This document shows positions 1-7,986 of a stretch of 35,460 bases of DNA, piece by piece. Location of the stretch: positions 1-35,460 of the forward strand of contig CAYPQM010000065.1 in NCBI GenBank assembly GCA_964412845.1, in the 5' to 3' direction. The stretch comes from JAWWPY01 sp964412845 (GTDB taxonomy: Bacteria; Actinomycetota; Actinomycetes; Streptosporangiales; Streptosporangiaceae). The notes under the pieces are model-generated. The model ran no database searches and had not been told where the DNA came from. It was given only the letters and a program-made list of their open reading frames with translations. Every line of letters begins with the position of its first letter. Position 1 is the stretch's first letter. Position numbers and translations under genes: made by a program.

Positions 1-585
1 GCCGGCGGCGCGTAGTTCGACGACACTGCCGTTAGGGATCAGGTACGAGAGGGCGAAGCTGCGGAAGTCCCGCATCTGCTGCCCGTCCGGGGCGCTGACG
101 CCGGTCAGCAGCGACCACACGACGGCTCGCATGAAATACCCGTGGGTGAACACCGCGACTGGTCCTGGCCGGGCTGACGCGAGCCGGCTCAGGCAGTCCG
201 TGACCCGGCGGAGCAGGCCGGCAAACGACTCGCCACCCCCGCTGGCGTCGTCGGGATCGGACCGTTTCCAGTACGCCTGGACGTGCGGCTCGCGTTCCTC
301 CGGCGTCATGGTCCGCCCGTGCAGCTCGCCGAGGTAGGTGAATTCCTGGACGGGCCACTCCTGGCCCTCAGCGCGGGGGAACCGGCTGATCGTCGGCTGC
401 GCGGTCTGCCTGGCCCGGACAAAGGGCGACGTCACGATCAGCGCCGGGGCATCCGGGAGCCCGCGGGCGATCTGCTCAGCCTGCCGGCGCCCGAGCGCCG
501 TCAGCGGGCTCGATCCCGGAACGCTGGAAGACCGGCCCGCGTTCGATTCGCTTTCCCCGTGCCGGATCAGCCATATCCGCGTCAC
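1..585 (-). CDS. Histidine phosphatase family protein (3' truncated by window edge)
   Basis: Reading leftward from a GTG at 585, the frame stays open to base 1, giving 195 codons without a stop. The N-terminus has the phosphohistidine motif LIRHGES (residues 6-12), the signature of the phosphoglycerate mutase-like histidine phosphatase superfamily. A second catalytic His is likely in VFTHGYFMRAV near residue 149. Family members remove phosphate from small metabolites or phosphoproteins; the substrate cannot be predicted. The GTG was chosen because it sits five codons before the RHG motif, the usual spacing. The gene is separated by about 100 bp from the sigma factor gene on the same strand. 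The C-terminus lies outside the window. Confidence 0.85.
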   Translation of the reverse strand, partial: MTRIWLIRHGESESNAGRSSSVPGSSPLTALGRRQAEQIARGLPDAPALIVTSPFVRARQTAQPTISRFPRAEGQEWPVQEFTYLGELHGRTMTPEEREPHVQAYWKRSDPDDASGGGESFAGLLRRVTDCLSRLASARPGPVAVFTHGYFMRAVVWSLLTGVSAPDGQQMRDFRSFALSYLIPNGSVVELRAAG

Positions 586-685
586 AGCCGTCTCCCGTTC
601 CGTCACCGCAGCCCGTCACGCCAGCCAACCGAACGGGGCACGTCAAGGCAAGGGTGCGGCGTGCGCGCCGCGGCCGGGCCCTAGC

Positions 686-1624
686 TCAGGCGGGCGGGTG
701 CAGGGCGCGGCGCAGTGCGGGCAGGTCGGCGAGTGGCCCCAGGTGGCGCAGCTTCTCCGGGTTAATCACCGAGCGCACCGTCCGCACCTGCCCGCCGGCT
801 ATGTCGAGCACGAAGACGTTGATCAGCCGGCCGCCCGGGTCCAGGAACATCGCTCCAGGCTGCCCGTTGACCTCGGCCTGCCGGATCGTGATCCCGAGCT
901 GGCGGATCTGGTTCCCGAGGCCGAGCAGCAGACGCCGCACGTGGTCCCGCCCGGAAATGGGCCGTGGCCAGGACGGGCGCACCCCCCCGCTGTCGCCGTA
1001 GACAACGACGTCGGCGGCCAGCATCGCGATCAGGCCATCCATGTCTCCGCCGCCGACCGCGCTGAAGAACCGGCCGGCGAGCTCCTCGCGCTTACGGCGG
1101 GATGCCTCGAACCGGGGCCGGTGCTCACCAGCGTGCCGACGGGCCCGCAGCGCCAACTGGCGGCAGTTGTCCTCGCTCTTGCCGACGATGCCCGCGATCT
1201 CGTCGTAGCCGTAGCCGAAGACGTCATGCAGCAGGAACACGGCCCGCTCCACCGGAGACAGCCGCTCAAGCAGCAGCAGGAACGCCATGGACAGCGAATC
1301 CGCCTGCTCGGCGATGCCCGCCGGGTCCGGTGCGGCCGTGTCGGTCAGCAACGGCTCCGGCAGCCACTGCCCCACGTATGCCTCGCGCCGCGTCCTCGCT
1401 GACCGCAGATGGTCGATGCACAGCCGGGTGGTCACCGCGGACAGGAAGGCCTTCGGCGAGTCGACCGTGTCCGGCCCGGCGTGGTGGTAGCGCAGGAACG
1501 CTTCTTGCACGATGTCCTCGGCCTCGCCCACGGCGCCGAGCATCCGGTAGGCGATCGAGAACATCAGCGGCCGCAGCTGCTCGTAGACCTCGGCGGTGTC
1601 CAAACGGACCCCCTTACCGACCAC
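686..1624 (-). CDS. ECF41-type RNA polymerase sigma factor with C-terminal SnoaL-like domain
   Basis: A 312-aa sigma-70 family protein. Region 2 covers about residues 12-78 (AEDIVQEAFLRY), region 4 about 115-165, and a SnoaL/NTF2-like extension about 175-300. The ECF41 hallmarks are visible: WLPEP linker motif at 87-91, a DSGG version of the DGGG motif near 211, and NPEKL (cf. NPDKL) at 288-292. In this family the extension acts in cis in place of a classical anti-sigma factor. The only plausible start is GTG 1624, which overlaps the TAG stop of the upstream epimerase gene (TAGTG), implying translational coupling. ECF41 genes are typically paired with a carboxymuconolactone decarboxylase, oxidoreductase or epimerase gene; the epimerase partner is present here. 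Often annotated SigJ. Confidence 0.92.
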   Translation of the reverse strand: MVGKGVRLDTAEVYEQLRPLMFSIAYRMLGAVGEAEDIVQEAFLRYHHAGPDTVDSPKAFLSAVTTRLCIDHLRSARTRREAYVGQWLPEPLLTDTAAPDPAGIAEQADSLSMAFLLLLERLSPVERAVFLLHDVFGYGYDEIAGIVGKSEDNCRQLALRARRHAGEHRPRFEASRRKREELAGRFFSAVGGGDMDGLIAMLAADVVVYGDSGGVRPSWPRPISGRDHVRRLLLGLGNQIRQLGITIRQAEVNGQPGAMFLDPGGRLINVFVLDIAGGQVRTVRSVINPEKLRHLGPLADLPALRRALHPPA

Positions 1625-2577
1625 TAGCTGACCGTCCGGAGCGGGCGGGCGGCGGTGAGCCCGGCACCGAAGCCCTGCCGCCAGCTCGGCCACGCTGGCT
1701 GCCAGCCGAGTTCCCGCTTCGCCCGCGCGTTCGATGAACCGCGGATCTGCGTCATCATTGACACCCCTACCTCACCAGCCGCGAGCCGTCCCAGCCACAC
1801 CGGGACCCGGTACGGAGGCTTCGCGCCGACCGCCTTGGCCGCGAATGGCAGCCATTCCGCCACGCGAGCTGGCTCGTCGTCGACCACGTTGTAGCTGCCC
1901 GGCCGGCCGCGCAGCACCGCCGCGGCGGTCGCCGCCGCGGCATCGTCAATATGCAGGAACGACCATATTCCGGCCCCGTCACCAATGACCGGAACCATCC
2001 GCCTGCGGATCAGCGCAGCGAACGCGTCCGAGGCGCCGGGACCGTAGAACGAGCCGTAGCGGAGCACGATCCCGTCCAGGGGCGCGGCCAGGACCGCCTG
2101 TTCCAGGTGGCGGATCGCGGCCAGCGACTCACGCTGGGCGGGCGGGGGCTGCGGGTCAAGCGGGTCATCCTCGGTCTTCACCGGGCCGCCTTCGCGGATG
2201 TTCGGCCAGCCGGTATAGCTCTGGGCGATGAAACGGCGGGCGCCCGCCGCGGAGGCGGCGGCCAGCAGATGGTCGGTGCCCTGTGTCCGCAGCTGGTTGG
2301 TGACGGCGAACACCTGGTCGAAGCGGCGCAGGCTGACGGCTCCGGCCAGGGATGTCATCTGGTGGATGACAACCTCCGGCTCGGCCCGCGCGACGGCCTC
2401 GCCGACGGCCACGGCGTCCAGGCCGTCGACAACCGCTGGTTCCGCGCCCAGCGCGCGCAGCTGCCCGGCCTTGGCCGGGCTTCTGGTCGTCGCCGTGACC
2501 TGGTGACCCTGCGCGGCGAGCAGCGGGACGAGGAGGCGTCCGATGGCGCCGGTGGCCCCGGCCACGAAAATCCGCAT
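1624..2577 (-). CDS. NAD(P)-dependent epimerase/dehydratase (atypical extended SDR), ECF41 partner
   Basis: A 317-aa Rossmann-fold protein starting MRIFVAGATGAIG, with the GxxGxxG dinucleotide-binding motif at residues 7-13. It resembles NAD-dependent epimerase/dehydratase family members. A canonical YxxxK catalytic pair is not obvious; SYTGWPN occupies the expected area, so the chemistry is uncertain. ATG 2577 was chosen over upstream starts because AAAGGAG lies at good spacing and the Rossmann motif begins directly. The stop overlaps the sigma factor start. A promoter-like TGTCAC(16)CGTC element lies 46 bp upstream. This is the epimerase of the ECF41-associated (COE) gene pair and the likely main target of that sigma factor. 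Confidence 0.88.
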   Translation of the reverse strand: MRIFVAGATGAIGRLLVPLLAAQGHQVTATTRSPAKAGQLRALGAEPAVVDGLDAVAVGEAVARAEPEVVIHQMTSLAGAVSLRRFDQVFAVTNQLRTQGTDHLLAAASAAGARRFIAQSYTGWPNIREGGPVKTEDDPLDPQPPPAQRESLAAIRHLEQAVLAAPLDGIVLRYGSFYGPGASDAFAALIRRRMVPVIGDGAGIWSFLHIDDAAAATAAAVLRGRPGSYNVVDDEPARVAEWLPFAAKAVGAKPPYRVPVWLGRLAAGEVGVSMMTQIRGSSNARAKRELGWQPAWPSWRQGFGAGLTAARPLRTVS

Positions 2578-2622
2578 CTCGGCTCCTTTCACCCGGTCCC
2601 GTGCGGACCGGCCACCCTCACA

Positions 2623-2649
2623 GACGAGATGAGCCCTCGTTCCGTGACA
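2623..2649 (-). promoter_or_regulatory. Candidate ECF41-dependent promoter of the epimerase-sigma operon
   Basis: On the minus strand TGTCACG (2649-2643) is followed after exactly 16 bases by CGTC (2626-2623). This matches the reported ECF41 promoter pattern, TGTCACA at -35 and CGTC at -10. Transcription would start near 2615, leaving about 40 bases before the epimerase ATG at 2577. Autoregulation is inferred from position and motif only. Confidence 0.65.
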
Positions 2650-2858
2650 CATCTGGACGAACCAGAGCACCCGCGGCCGGGTGGCTGGCAGCACGTTCCG
2701 CCCGCGGTGCTGACGGCCTGGTCATCGAGTCATGGCTGAGGCTTTGGCCTGCGATCCACTCCGAGAGCGGCCCGATGGGGCCGTGGCTCTGAGATAGTTT
2801 CCTGAATATCCCTGCCCGGCGGGTTGCCGACGGGGGCTGGGCGGCGAACGCTGGAGGC

Positions 2859-4711
2859 ATGGTGGGCGAGGGGAATCCGTCGGCGTTCCGCGATTTCGCG
2901 GCGGGTTCGCAGATTGCCAGCTACCAGATAGTTGAGCAGGTCGGCCGGGGCGGGATGGCTGTCGTCTACCGTGCCCGTGACACCCGGCTGGACCGCTGGG
3001 TGGCCGTCAAGATCCTGGCCCCTGACCTCGCGTCGGACCAGGTCTTCCGGCAGCGGTTCATCAGGGAATCGCGAGCGGCCGCAGCCGTCGATCACCAGAA
3101 CATCATCCCGATCTTCGAGGCAGGCGAAGCTGACGGCGTCCTGTTCATCGCCATGCGCTACGTCGCCGGCCAGGACGTGCGCAGCCTGCTTGACCGGGTG
3201 GGCAAGCTGCCCGCCGCACGCGTGGTCGGAATAGTGACGCAGGTAGCGGACGCGCTGGACGCGGCACACGCGCACGGTCTGGTCCACCGGGATGTGAAGC
3301 CGGCCAACATGCTGCTCAGCAACCCGGACGGCGGCGCGGGTGATCACGTCTACCTGTCCGATTTCGGGGTCAGCAAGCAGTCGCAGTCCAGTTCCAGCCT
3401 GACGCGCACCGGGCAACTGGTCGGCACCCTGGACTACCTGGCTCCCGAGCAGGTGGAGGGCCGGACCGTGGACGGGCGCACGGACCTCTACGCACTGGCG
3501 TGTGCCGCGTTCGAGATGCTCTGCGGCGCGCCGCCATTCACCCGGGAACAGAGCATGGCGGTCTTGTGGGCCCAGCTGTCGGCACCGCCGCCGGCGCTGA
3601 CCAGCCGGTGCCCCGGCCTGCCGCCCGCCGTCGACCAGGTCATGGCCAAGGCCCTGGCCAAGTCACCGGACGACCGGTACGGCACGTGCCTTGGCTTCGC
3701 CACGGCGCTGCACAATGCCTGCGGGCTGGGGTCCGGCGGCAGCGCTGAGCCGCCGCGCAGTGTCACCGACGTGCGCAGCCCGACGAAAGTAAACCCGTCC
3801 CGCGCGGCCCAGGAGGCGCCGCGCGCGCCAGCGCCGCGGGCCGGGGACGTCGCCTCTGGCCCGGGTGGGCATATCCCGGGCCAGCCTGACCCGGAACCGT
3901 TTGATCCAGGCTGGCGCCCGGTCTCTCCCCCCGCGGCATCCCCGTACCCGGCCGCATCCCAGCCCGCCCCCGGCTANNNNNNNNNNNNNNNNNNNNNNNN
4001 NNNNNNNNNNNNNNNNNNNNNNNNNNNNNNNNNNNNNNNNNNNNNNNNNNNNNNNNNNNNNNNNNNNNNNNNNNNNTCTCTCCCCCCGCGGCATCCCCGT
4101 ACCCGGCCGCATCCCAGCCCGCCCCCGGCTATCCGGCCGCTCCCCCGGCGCCCTCCGCCTACCCGGCCGCATCCCGGCCCGCCTCCCCGTACCCGGACCC
4201 GCCCCGGACGACCAGGGTGTCGCCGCCCGGACCACCGCAGCCTTACCTGCCCGCGAAGCGGCGCTCACGCGCCCCCCTCGCCGCCGGGATCGTCATTGTG
4301 GTGCTCCTGCTCGCCGGGGGCGCCTTCGCGCTGCTGCGGCACAACTCGCTGCTGCATTCCACGCCCCCCGGCGGCCCCTCGGGCAGCGGCAGCTCATCAT
4401 CATCGGCGGTGGCGGTCGAGGCCGCCAGCCCGGCGGTCACGGTGCGCAGGTACATCGCGGCGATCAACGGCCGCCGCTACCTCGCCGCGTGGCGCCTCGG
4501 CGGGAAGAACAGCGGATCAACGTTCCCGGAGTTCATACATGGTTTCGGCACGACGCAGCAGGACCGCCTGACCATCGTGTCGGTGTCCGGCAACGTGGTG
4601 ACGGCGAAGGTCGACGCCTTGCAGACGGACGGCACGGTCCAGCACTACCAGGGCAGCTACACCGTCGAGCACGGCGTCATCACCACGTTCGACATCCAGC
4701 GGGTCAGCTAG
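2859..4711 (+). CDS. Membrane-anchored serine/threonine protein kinase (interrupted by assembly gap)
   Basis: Hanks-type kinase. Visible motifs: glycine loop GRGGMAVVY (29-37), Lys51 in VAVKIL, catalytic HRDVKPAN (143-150), DFG (168-170), APE (195-197). After about residue 290 comes a Pro/Ala linker with YPAAS-like repeats, interrupted by 100 Ns at 3977-4076. Beyond the gap a basic stretch (KRRSR) and one transmembrane helix (GIVIVVLLLAGGAFALL) lead to an extracytoplasmic NTF2-like domain ending at the TAG at 4709-4711. As written the two halves are in different frames. Merging the identical 55-bp flanks removes 155 bases and gives one continuous 565-codon frame. ATG 2859 is only one base from GGAGG, so GTG 2862 is an alternative start. 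Likely a sensor kinase of unknown ligand. Confidence 0.9.
3922..4131 (+). repeat. Identical 55-bp copies flanking the N gap (3922-3976 and 4077-4131)
   Basis: The 55 bases left of the gap (TCTCTCCCCCCGCGG...CCCCCGGCTA) recur exactly just right of it. Both copies encode the same Pro-rich kinase linker in the same frame relative to the repeat. The simplest reading is two contigs ending in the same 55-mer and scaffolded without merging. A true tandem repeat inside the linker cannot be excluded because shorter YPAAS-like repeats follow. Confidence 0.9.
3977..4076. other. Assembly gap of 100 Ns
   Basis: Exactly 100 unknown bases, the conventional placeholder for a gap of unknown size. It lies inside the kinase linker. 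The placeholder length breaks the frame, which is not evidence for a real frameshift. Confidence 0.99.
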
Positions 4712-4722
4712 GTGTTCTGGGC

Positions 4723-4923
4723 TCAGCCCGGCCCGCCAGGCCTTTCGGCGATGGTGACATCACCGGCCGCCCAGTGCGTGGCCGGTGTCTCGCGGACGAT
4801 GACCCGCACGCTGTGCGGCGGCGCCGCGACCGCGCGGACCACCGCCTCGTGCAGTTCGTGGATCAGCGACCGGATCTGCTCTGGCGTGCGGCCCTCGACC
4901 AGGGTCACCTCGACCAGTGGCAT
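4723..4923 (-). CDS. 4-oxalocrotonate tautomerase
   Basis: A 66-aa protein of the 4-OT family, the normal size for the small hexameric enzymes. After Met removal the catalytic Pro1 is followed at the expected places by Arg11 (EGRT) and Arg39 (HSVRV); Trp occupies the position of the usual Phe50. The family interconverts 2-hydroxymuconate and 2-oxohex-3-enedioate in catechol meta-cleavage pathways. It is the last gene of a three-gene minus-strand operon, one base after the decarboxylase stop, and lies tail-to-tail with the kinase gene. Product and pathway assignment are strong because both pathway neighbours are present. Confidence 0.92.
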   Translation of the reverse strand: MPLVEVTLVEGRTPEQIRSLIHELHEAVVRAVAAPPHSVRVIVRETPATHWAAGDVTIAERPGGPG

Positions 4924-4924
4924 G

Positions 4925-5710
4925 TCAGCTCCCCGACAAGAAGATCGAGCCGAGGTTCGTGAAATGCACGGCCACGGTGGACCCCGCTGCCGCGAAGACG
5001 GCGTCGGTCATGCCGCCGGTCAGGATGATCCAGCCGGGTTCGATCGCGAGCCCGCGCCGCGCCAGGTCGTTGGCCGCCAGCGCGAGCGCCTCCGCGGGAT
5101 GACCCTGCACGGCGGCACCGGTAGCTGAGTCGACGATCCGCCCGTCCACCTCGACCAGGCATGCCTCCAGTGCCAGGTCCAGGTCCGCCGGTGACCGGCC
5201 GACCGGGCCGGTCACGAACGAGCCGGAGGACGCGTTGTCCGCGACCACGTCCGGCAGCGTGAACGTGAAGTCACGGTAGCGACTGTCGATGATCTCGATC
5301 CCGCCATGGACCGACGCCACCGCCGCCAGCGCCGTGACCGCGGTGACGCCCGGACCGGCCAGCCGGTCCCGCATTACGAAAACGATTTCCGGCTCGGCCC
5401 GCGGATGGATCAGCGTGTCCTGGGGCACGGGATTCCCGGCGGGCAGCACCATGGCGTCGGTGAGCCAGGCGGTCAGTGGCGACGATATGTTCATCCGCTG
5501 CTGCTTGGCCCGCGAGGTGAGGCCGAGCTTCACGCCGACCAGCCGTTCCCCCCGGTCGAGCCGGCGGCGCAACGTCTCATCCTGCACCGCATACGCCGCC
5601 TGGAGATCCAGCCCGGGCCACTCCGCGGTGATCGGCCCGCGGTCGGCCCGCGACGCCTCGGCCTCCAGCAGCACGGTCGCCGCCCGGTCCACACTCCACG
5701 AGCTCGTCAT
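4925..5710 (-). CDS. 4-oxalocrotonate decarboxylase (DmpH/XylI type)
   Basis: A 261-aa member of the hydratase/decarboxylase branch of the fumarylacetoacetase-like fold. Visible signatures are VKLGLTSRAKQQRM, the metal-binding EPE in HPRAEPEIVF, IDSRYRDF and VADNASSG. The C-terminal LTGGMT motif matches decarboxylases (TGG) rather than hydratases (PGS), which separates it from its upstream neighbour. It would convert 2-oxohex-3-enedioate to 2-hydroxypenta-2,4-dienoate plus CO2, usually as a complex with the hydratase. The ATG at 5710 overlaps the hydratase stop (ATGA), consistent with co-translation. All three lower-pathway genes share one promoter near 6.6 kb. Confidence 0.88.
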   Translation of the reverse strand: MTSSWSVDRAATVLLEAEASRADRGPITAEWPGLDLQAAYAVQDETLRRRLDRGERLVGVKLGLTSRAKQQRMNISSPLTAWLTDAMVLPAGNPVPQDTLIHPRAEPEIVFVMRDRLAGPGVTAVTALAAVASVHGGIEIIDSRYRDFTFTLPDVVADNASSGSFVTGPVGRSPADLDLALEACLVEVDGRIVDSATGAAVQGHPAEALALAANDLARRGLAIEPGWIILTGGMTDAVFAAAGSTVAVHFTNLGSIFLSGS

Positions 5711-6501
5711 GCCTGCCCCTCTTCGAAGCGCGCGGTCACGCTGCCCAGCCCCGCGAAGGTGGCGGTCACGCTATCCCCCGCCGACACCGGGATCGATACG
5801 GTGATGGAGCCAGGCAGCACAACGTGCCCGGCCTCCAGGACAACCCCTTGCGCACCGACCGTGTTCGCCAGCCAGACCAGCGACGTCAGCGGCGACCCGA
5901 GCACCGCGCCACCGGCGCCAGTGGCCACCAGCTGCCCGTTCCGGTGCAGGTTGCAGCCGCCGAGCCGCAGGTCCACCGCGGACAGCGGCGTCGGGGTACT
6001 GCCCAGCACCACGCCGCCGGACGAGGCGTTGTCCGCGATGGTGTCGAGCAGGCCGATCTTCCAGTCCCGGATCCGCGAATCGATGAGCTCCAGCGCGGGC
6101 AGCACGAAATCGACCGCGGCGATCGCCTCGGCGGCCGTGACGCCCGGGCCGTGCAGCGGCCGCTTGAGCACGAACGCGACCTCCGGCTCCACCCGCGGCT
6201 GCAGGAACCGCGACACCGGAATCGGCTGATATTCCAGCCAGAACATGTCGTCCAGCAGATGACCGTAGTCAGGCTGGTCAACGCCCATCTGGCGCTGCAT
6301 TGCCGCCGAGGTCAGCCCGACCTTGTGGCCCTTGACCCGAGCCCCGGCGGCGACCCGGCGGCGGATCTGCAGCAGCTGGATCTCATACGCGTCGTCCAGG
6401 GTCAGCCCGTCGCAGGTGTCGACCAACGGCTCGATCGGGACCCGTGTCTGGTACGCGGATGACAGCAGATCTGCCGCCTTCGCCTGGGCGCCGGCATCCA
6501 T
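5707..6501 (-). CDS. 2-oxopent-4-enoate (2-hydroxypenta-2,4-dienoate) hydratase
   Basis: A 264-aa MhpD/DmpE-type hydratase that adds water to 2-hydroxypenta-2,4-dienoate to give 4-hydroxy-2-oxovalerate. It has the KVGLTSAAMQRQMG motif, the EPE metal site in PRVEPEVAFV, IADNASSG, and VLPGSIT near the C-terminus, the hydratase version of the motif that reads TGG in the downstream decarboxylase. First gene of the minus-strand hydratase-decarboxylase-tautomerase operon. The aldolase and acylating aldehyde dehydrogenase that normally follow are not in the window. The promoter lies at 6610-6638 with an operator copy in its spacer. Confidence 0.9.
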   Translation of the reverse strand: MDAGAQAKAADLLSSAYQTRVPIEPLVDTCDGLTLDDAYEIQLLQIRRRVAAGARVKGHKVGLTSAAMQRQMGVDQPDYGHLLDDMFWLEYQPIPVSRFLQPRVEPEVAFVLKRPLHGPGVTAAEAIAAVDFVLPALELIDSRIRDWKIGLLDTIADNASSGGVVLGSTPTPLSAVDLRLGGCNLHRNGQLVATGAGGAVLGSPLTSLVWLANTVGAQGVVLEAGHVVLPGSITVSIPVSAGDSVTATFAGLGSVTARFEEGQA

Positions 6502-6609
6502 AGCTCACACCACCTTGTCTGGGGCCCGCTTGCTCAGCGGGATACTACGGGCACCAGGCGGGCACGGCAGGCAGCCATGAGATCACGTCCCGGCATCGCG
6601 GCTGTCAGC

Positions 6610-6638
6610 AAAGTATGTGTATGCAGTTTTACTGTCAA
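6610..6638 (-). promoter_or_regulatory. Sigma70-type promoter of the hydratase operon
   Basis: On the minus strand a perfect -35 TTGACA (6638-6633) is followed after 17 bases by TACTTT (6615-6610). Operator copy 1 (6615-6628) fills most of the spacer, a position suited to repression by blocking polymerase. Start of transcription would be near 6603, about 100 bases before the hydratase ATG. Confidence 0.65.
6615..6628. promoter_or_regulatory. Operator copy 1 (degenerate AACTGTATACAGTT)
   Basis: ATGTGTATGCAGTT matches 11 of 14 positions of the palindrome AACTGTATACAGTT found intact at 9697. It lies inside the hydratase-operon promoter. Its centre is 46 bp from copy 2. Candidate binding site for the GntR/FCD regulator encoded at 8830-9603. 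Confidence 0.6.
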
Positions 6639-6644
6639 GAACCC

Positions 6645-6673
6645 TTGCCCATCCCCGGTCAACTGCATACAGT
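6645..6673 (+). promoter_or_regulatory. Promoter of the NTF2-dioxygenase-hydrolase operon
   Basis: TTGCCC (6645-6650), 17 bases, then TACAGT (6668-6673). The -10 hexamer is itself the right half of operator copy 2. The same arrangement (TACAGT -10 inside the palindrome) recurs upstream of the 9717 and 14540 genes. Confidence 0.55.
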
Positions 6674-6674
6674 T
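6661..6674. promoter_or_regulatory. Operator copy 2 (AACTGCATACAGTT)
   Basis: Near-perfect palindrome differing from AACTGTATACAGTT at one base, identical to the copy at 14485. It overlaps the -10 region of the rightward promoter, consistent with repression relieved by an aromatic or pathway intermediate; the ligand is unknown. Confidence 0.75.
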
Positions 6675-6720
6675 TTTGGGAGATCCGCACCCCCTGGTCT
6701 TCCAATGACGGGAGCACATC

Positions 6721-7074
6721 ATGAGCCGGGACATCGCGAAGGTCTTCGCCGACATCGACGCCTTTGACCCTGACAAGTTCGTCGCCCACCTCACCCCGGA
6801 CGCGAAGTTCCGCTTCGCCAACGCGGACCCGGCCATCGGCCGGGAGGCCGTGAAGGATGCGGTGGCCGGCTTCTTCTCCACCATCGACGGCCTGACCCAC
6901 CACATCAAGAACGTCTGGGAGATCGATGACACGGTCATCGTGCAGATCGATGTCGAGTACCTCCGCAAGGACGGCAAGACCGTGATCACGCCCAACGCGG
7001 ACATCCTGATCTTCGATGGGGACCTGGTCCGCGACTGGCAGATCTACATCGACGTCGCCCCGGTCTACGCCTGA
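6721..7074 (+). CDS. SnoaL/NTF2-like small protein
   Basis: A 117-aa single-domain NTF2-like (SnoaL-type) protein with a typical alternating helix/sheet pattern, including VAGFFSTIDGLTHHIKN and an IDVEYLRKDGK strand pair. GGGAG lies at good distance from ATG 6721. It is the first gene of the plus-strand operon ending with the meta-cleavage hydrolase, 9 bp before the dioxygenase start. Members of this fold act as isomerases, cyclases or hydrolases, or as the small subunit of ring-hydroxylating oxygenases. No partner oxygenase is present, so the exact reaction is not assignable. Confidence 0.8.
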   Translation: MSRDIAKVFADIDAFDPDKFVAHLTPDAKFRFANADPAIGREAVKDAVAGFFSTIDGLTHHIKNVWEIDDTVIVQIDVEYLRKDGKTVITPNADILIFDGDLVRDWQIYIDVAPVYA

Positions 7075-7083
7075 CCCGACGCG

Positions 7084-7986
7084 ATGATCACGCTCACCGA
7101 CATCGCCTACGTGCGCTCCGGCGTGACCGACCTGGCGGCGGCCGTCCGGTTCGCGACCGGCATCGTCGGCCTGGAGCTGGCCGCGCCCAGCGAGATCGGC
7201 GTCGCCCACCTGCGCGCCGACCACCGGCACCACTGCCTCGCGCTCGTCGAGGGGCCGTCCGGGGTCATCGCCTCCGGTTTCGCGGTGGCCGATGCCGACG
7301 CCCTGGCCGCCGCCGAGACCGAGCTGGAGCGCTCCGGCAGCACCGTGCACCGTGGCTCCGCGGCGGAGGCACGGTCCCGCCGGGTGCGGGAGTTCATCGC
7401 GTTCGACGATCCGTTTGGTAATCGCCTGGAGCTGGTCAGCCAGCAGGAAACCATCACCCGGCCGGTCGCCTTCACCCGGCCCGCGGGCATTACCGAGTTC
7501 GGTCACCTGTGCCTGGACGCGCCGGACGTGCACGAGGCCTACCGGTTCTGGAGCACCCGGTTCAACGCGCGCGTGTCGGACTGGATTGGGGACTGGGCCT
7601 GCCTGCTGCGGATCGATCCGGTGCACCACAAGCTCGCGGTGTTCCGGGGCGACCAGCCCGGGCTGTGCCACATGAACTTCCAGGTCGAGACCCTCGACGA
7701 CTTGTTCCGCAACTGGCACTTCCTGGTCGAGCACGGCGTCGAGATCGAGATGGGCCCCGGCCGGCACCCGCAGTCCACCGCGATCTTCTTGTACTTCCTC
7801 GGGCCGGAGGGGTTCACCTACGAATATTCCTTCGGCGTGCGCCGGATCGAGGACGACGCCGCGTGGCAGCCGCGGACGTTCGATCCCGAGGAGACCGGCT
7901 CCATCGACATGTGGCTTGGCCCGGTCAAGCGGGTCTCCAGCCAGCCCCAGCTGCAGCCGGACAGCTCGGGAGTTCCCGCCTCATGA
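7084..7986 (+). CDS. Type I extradiol ring-cleavage dioxygenase (VOC fold, BphC-like)
   Basis: A 300-aa two-domain vicinal-oxygen-chelate protein. All residues of an active extradiol dioxygenase are visible by alignment to BphC: metal ligands His141 (FGHLC), His196 (LCHMNF) and Glu247 (YEYSF), and catalytic His182 (VHHKLAV), His228 (GRHPQ) and Tyr237 (FLYFLG). It should insert O2 next to the vicinal diol of a catechol-type substrate using Fe(II), giving a yellow meta-cleavage product. The next gene, overlapping by ATGA, is the hydrolase for such products, so the substrate probably carries a side chain that becomes a ketone. The natural substrate is unknown. Confidence 0.92.
   Translation: MITLTDIAYVRSGVTDLAAAVRFATGIVGLELAAPSEIGVAHLRADHRHHCLALVEGPSGVIASGFAVADADALAAAETELERSGSTVHRGSAAEARSRRVREFIAFDDPFGNRLELVSQQETITRPVAFTRPAGITEFGHLCLDAPDVHEAYRFWSTRFNARVSDWIGDWACLLRIDPVHHKLAVFRGDQPGLCHMNFQVETLDDLFRNWHFLVEHGVEIEMGPGRHPQSTAIFLYFLGPEGFTYEYSFGVRRIEDDAAWQPRTFDPEETGSIDMWLGPVKRVSSQPQLQPDSSGVPAS

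Noticed and set aside
338..1402. Long plus-strand frame across the sigma factor gene
   Set aside because: Antisense shadow typical of high-GC DNA; low-complexity composition and no domain motifs.
6583..7767. Long minus-strand frame across the NTF2 and dioxygenase genes
   Set aside because: Runs opposite to two genes with complete catalytic motifs and across the promoter/operator region; composition is shadow-like.
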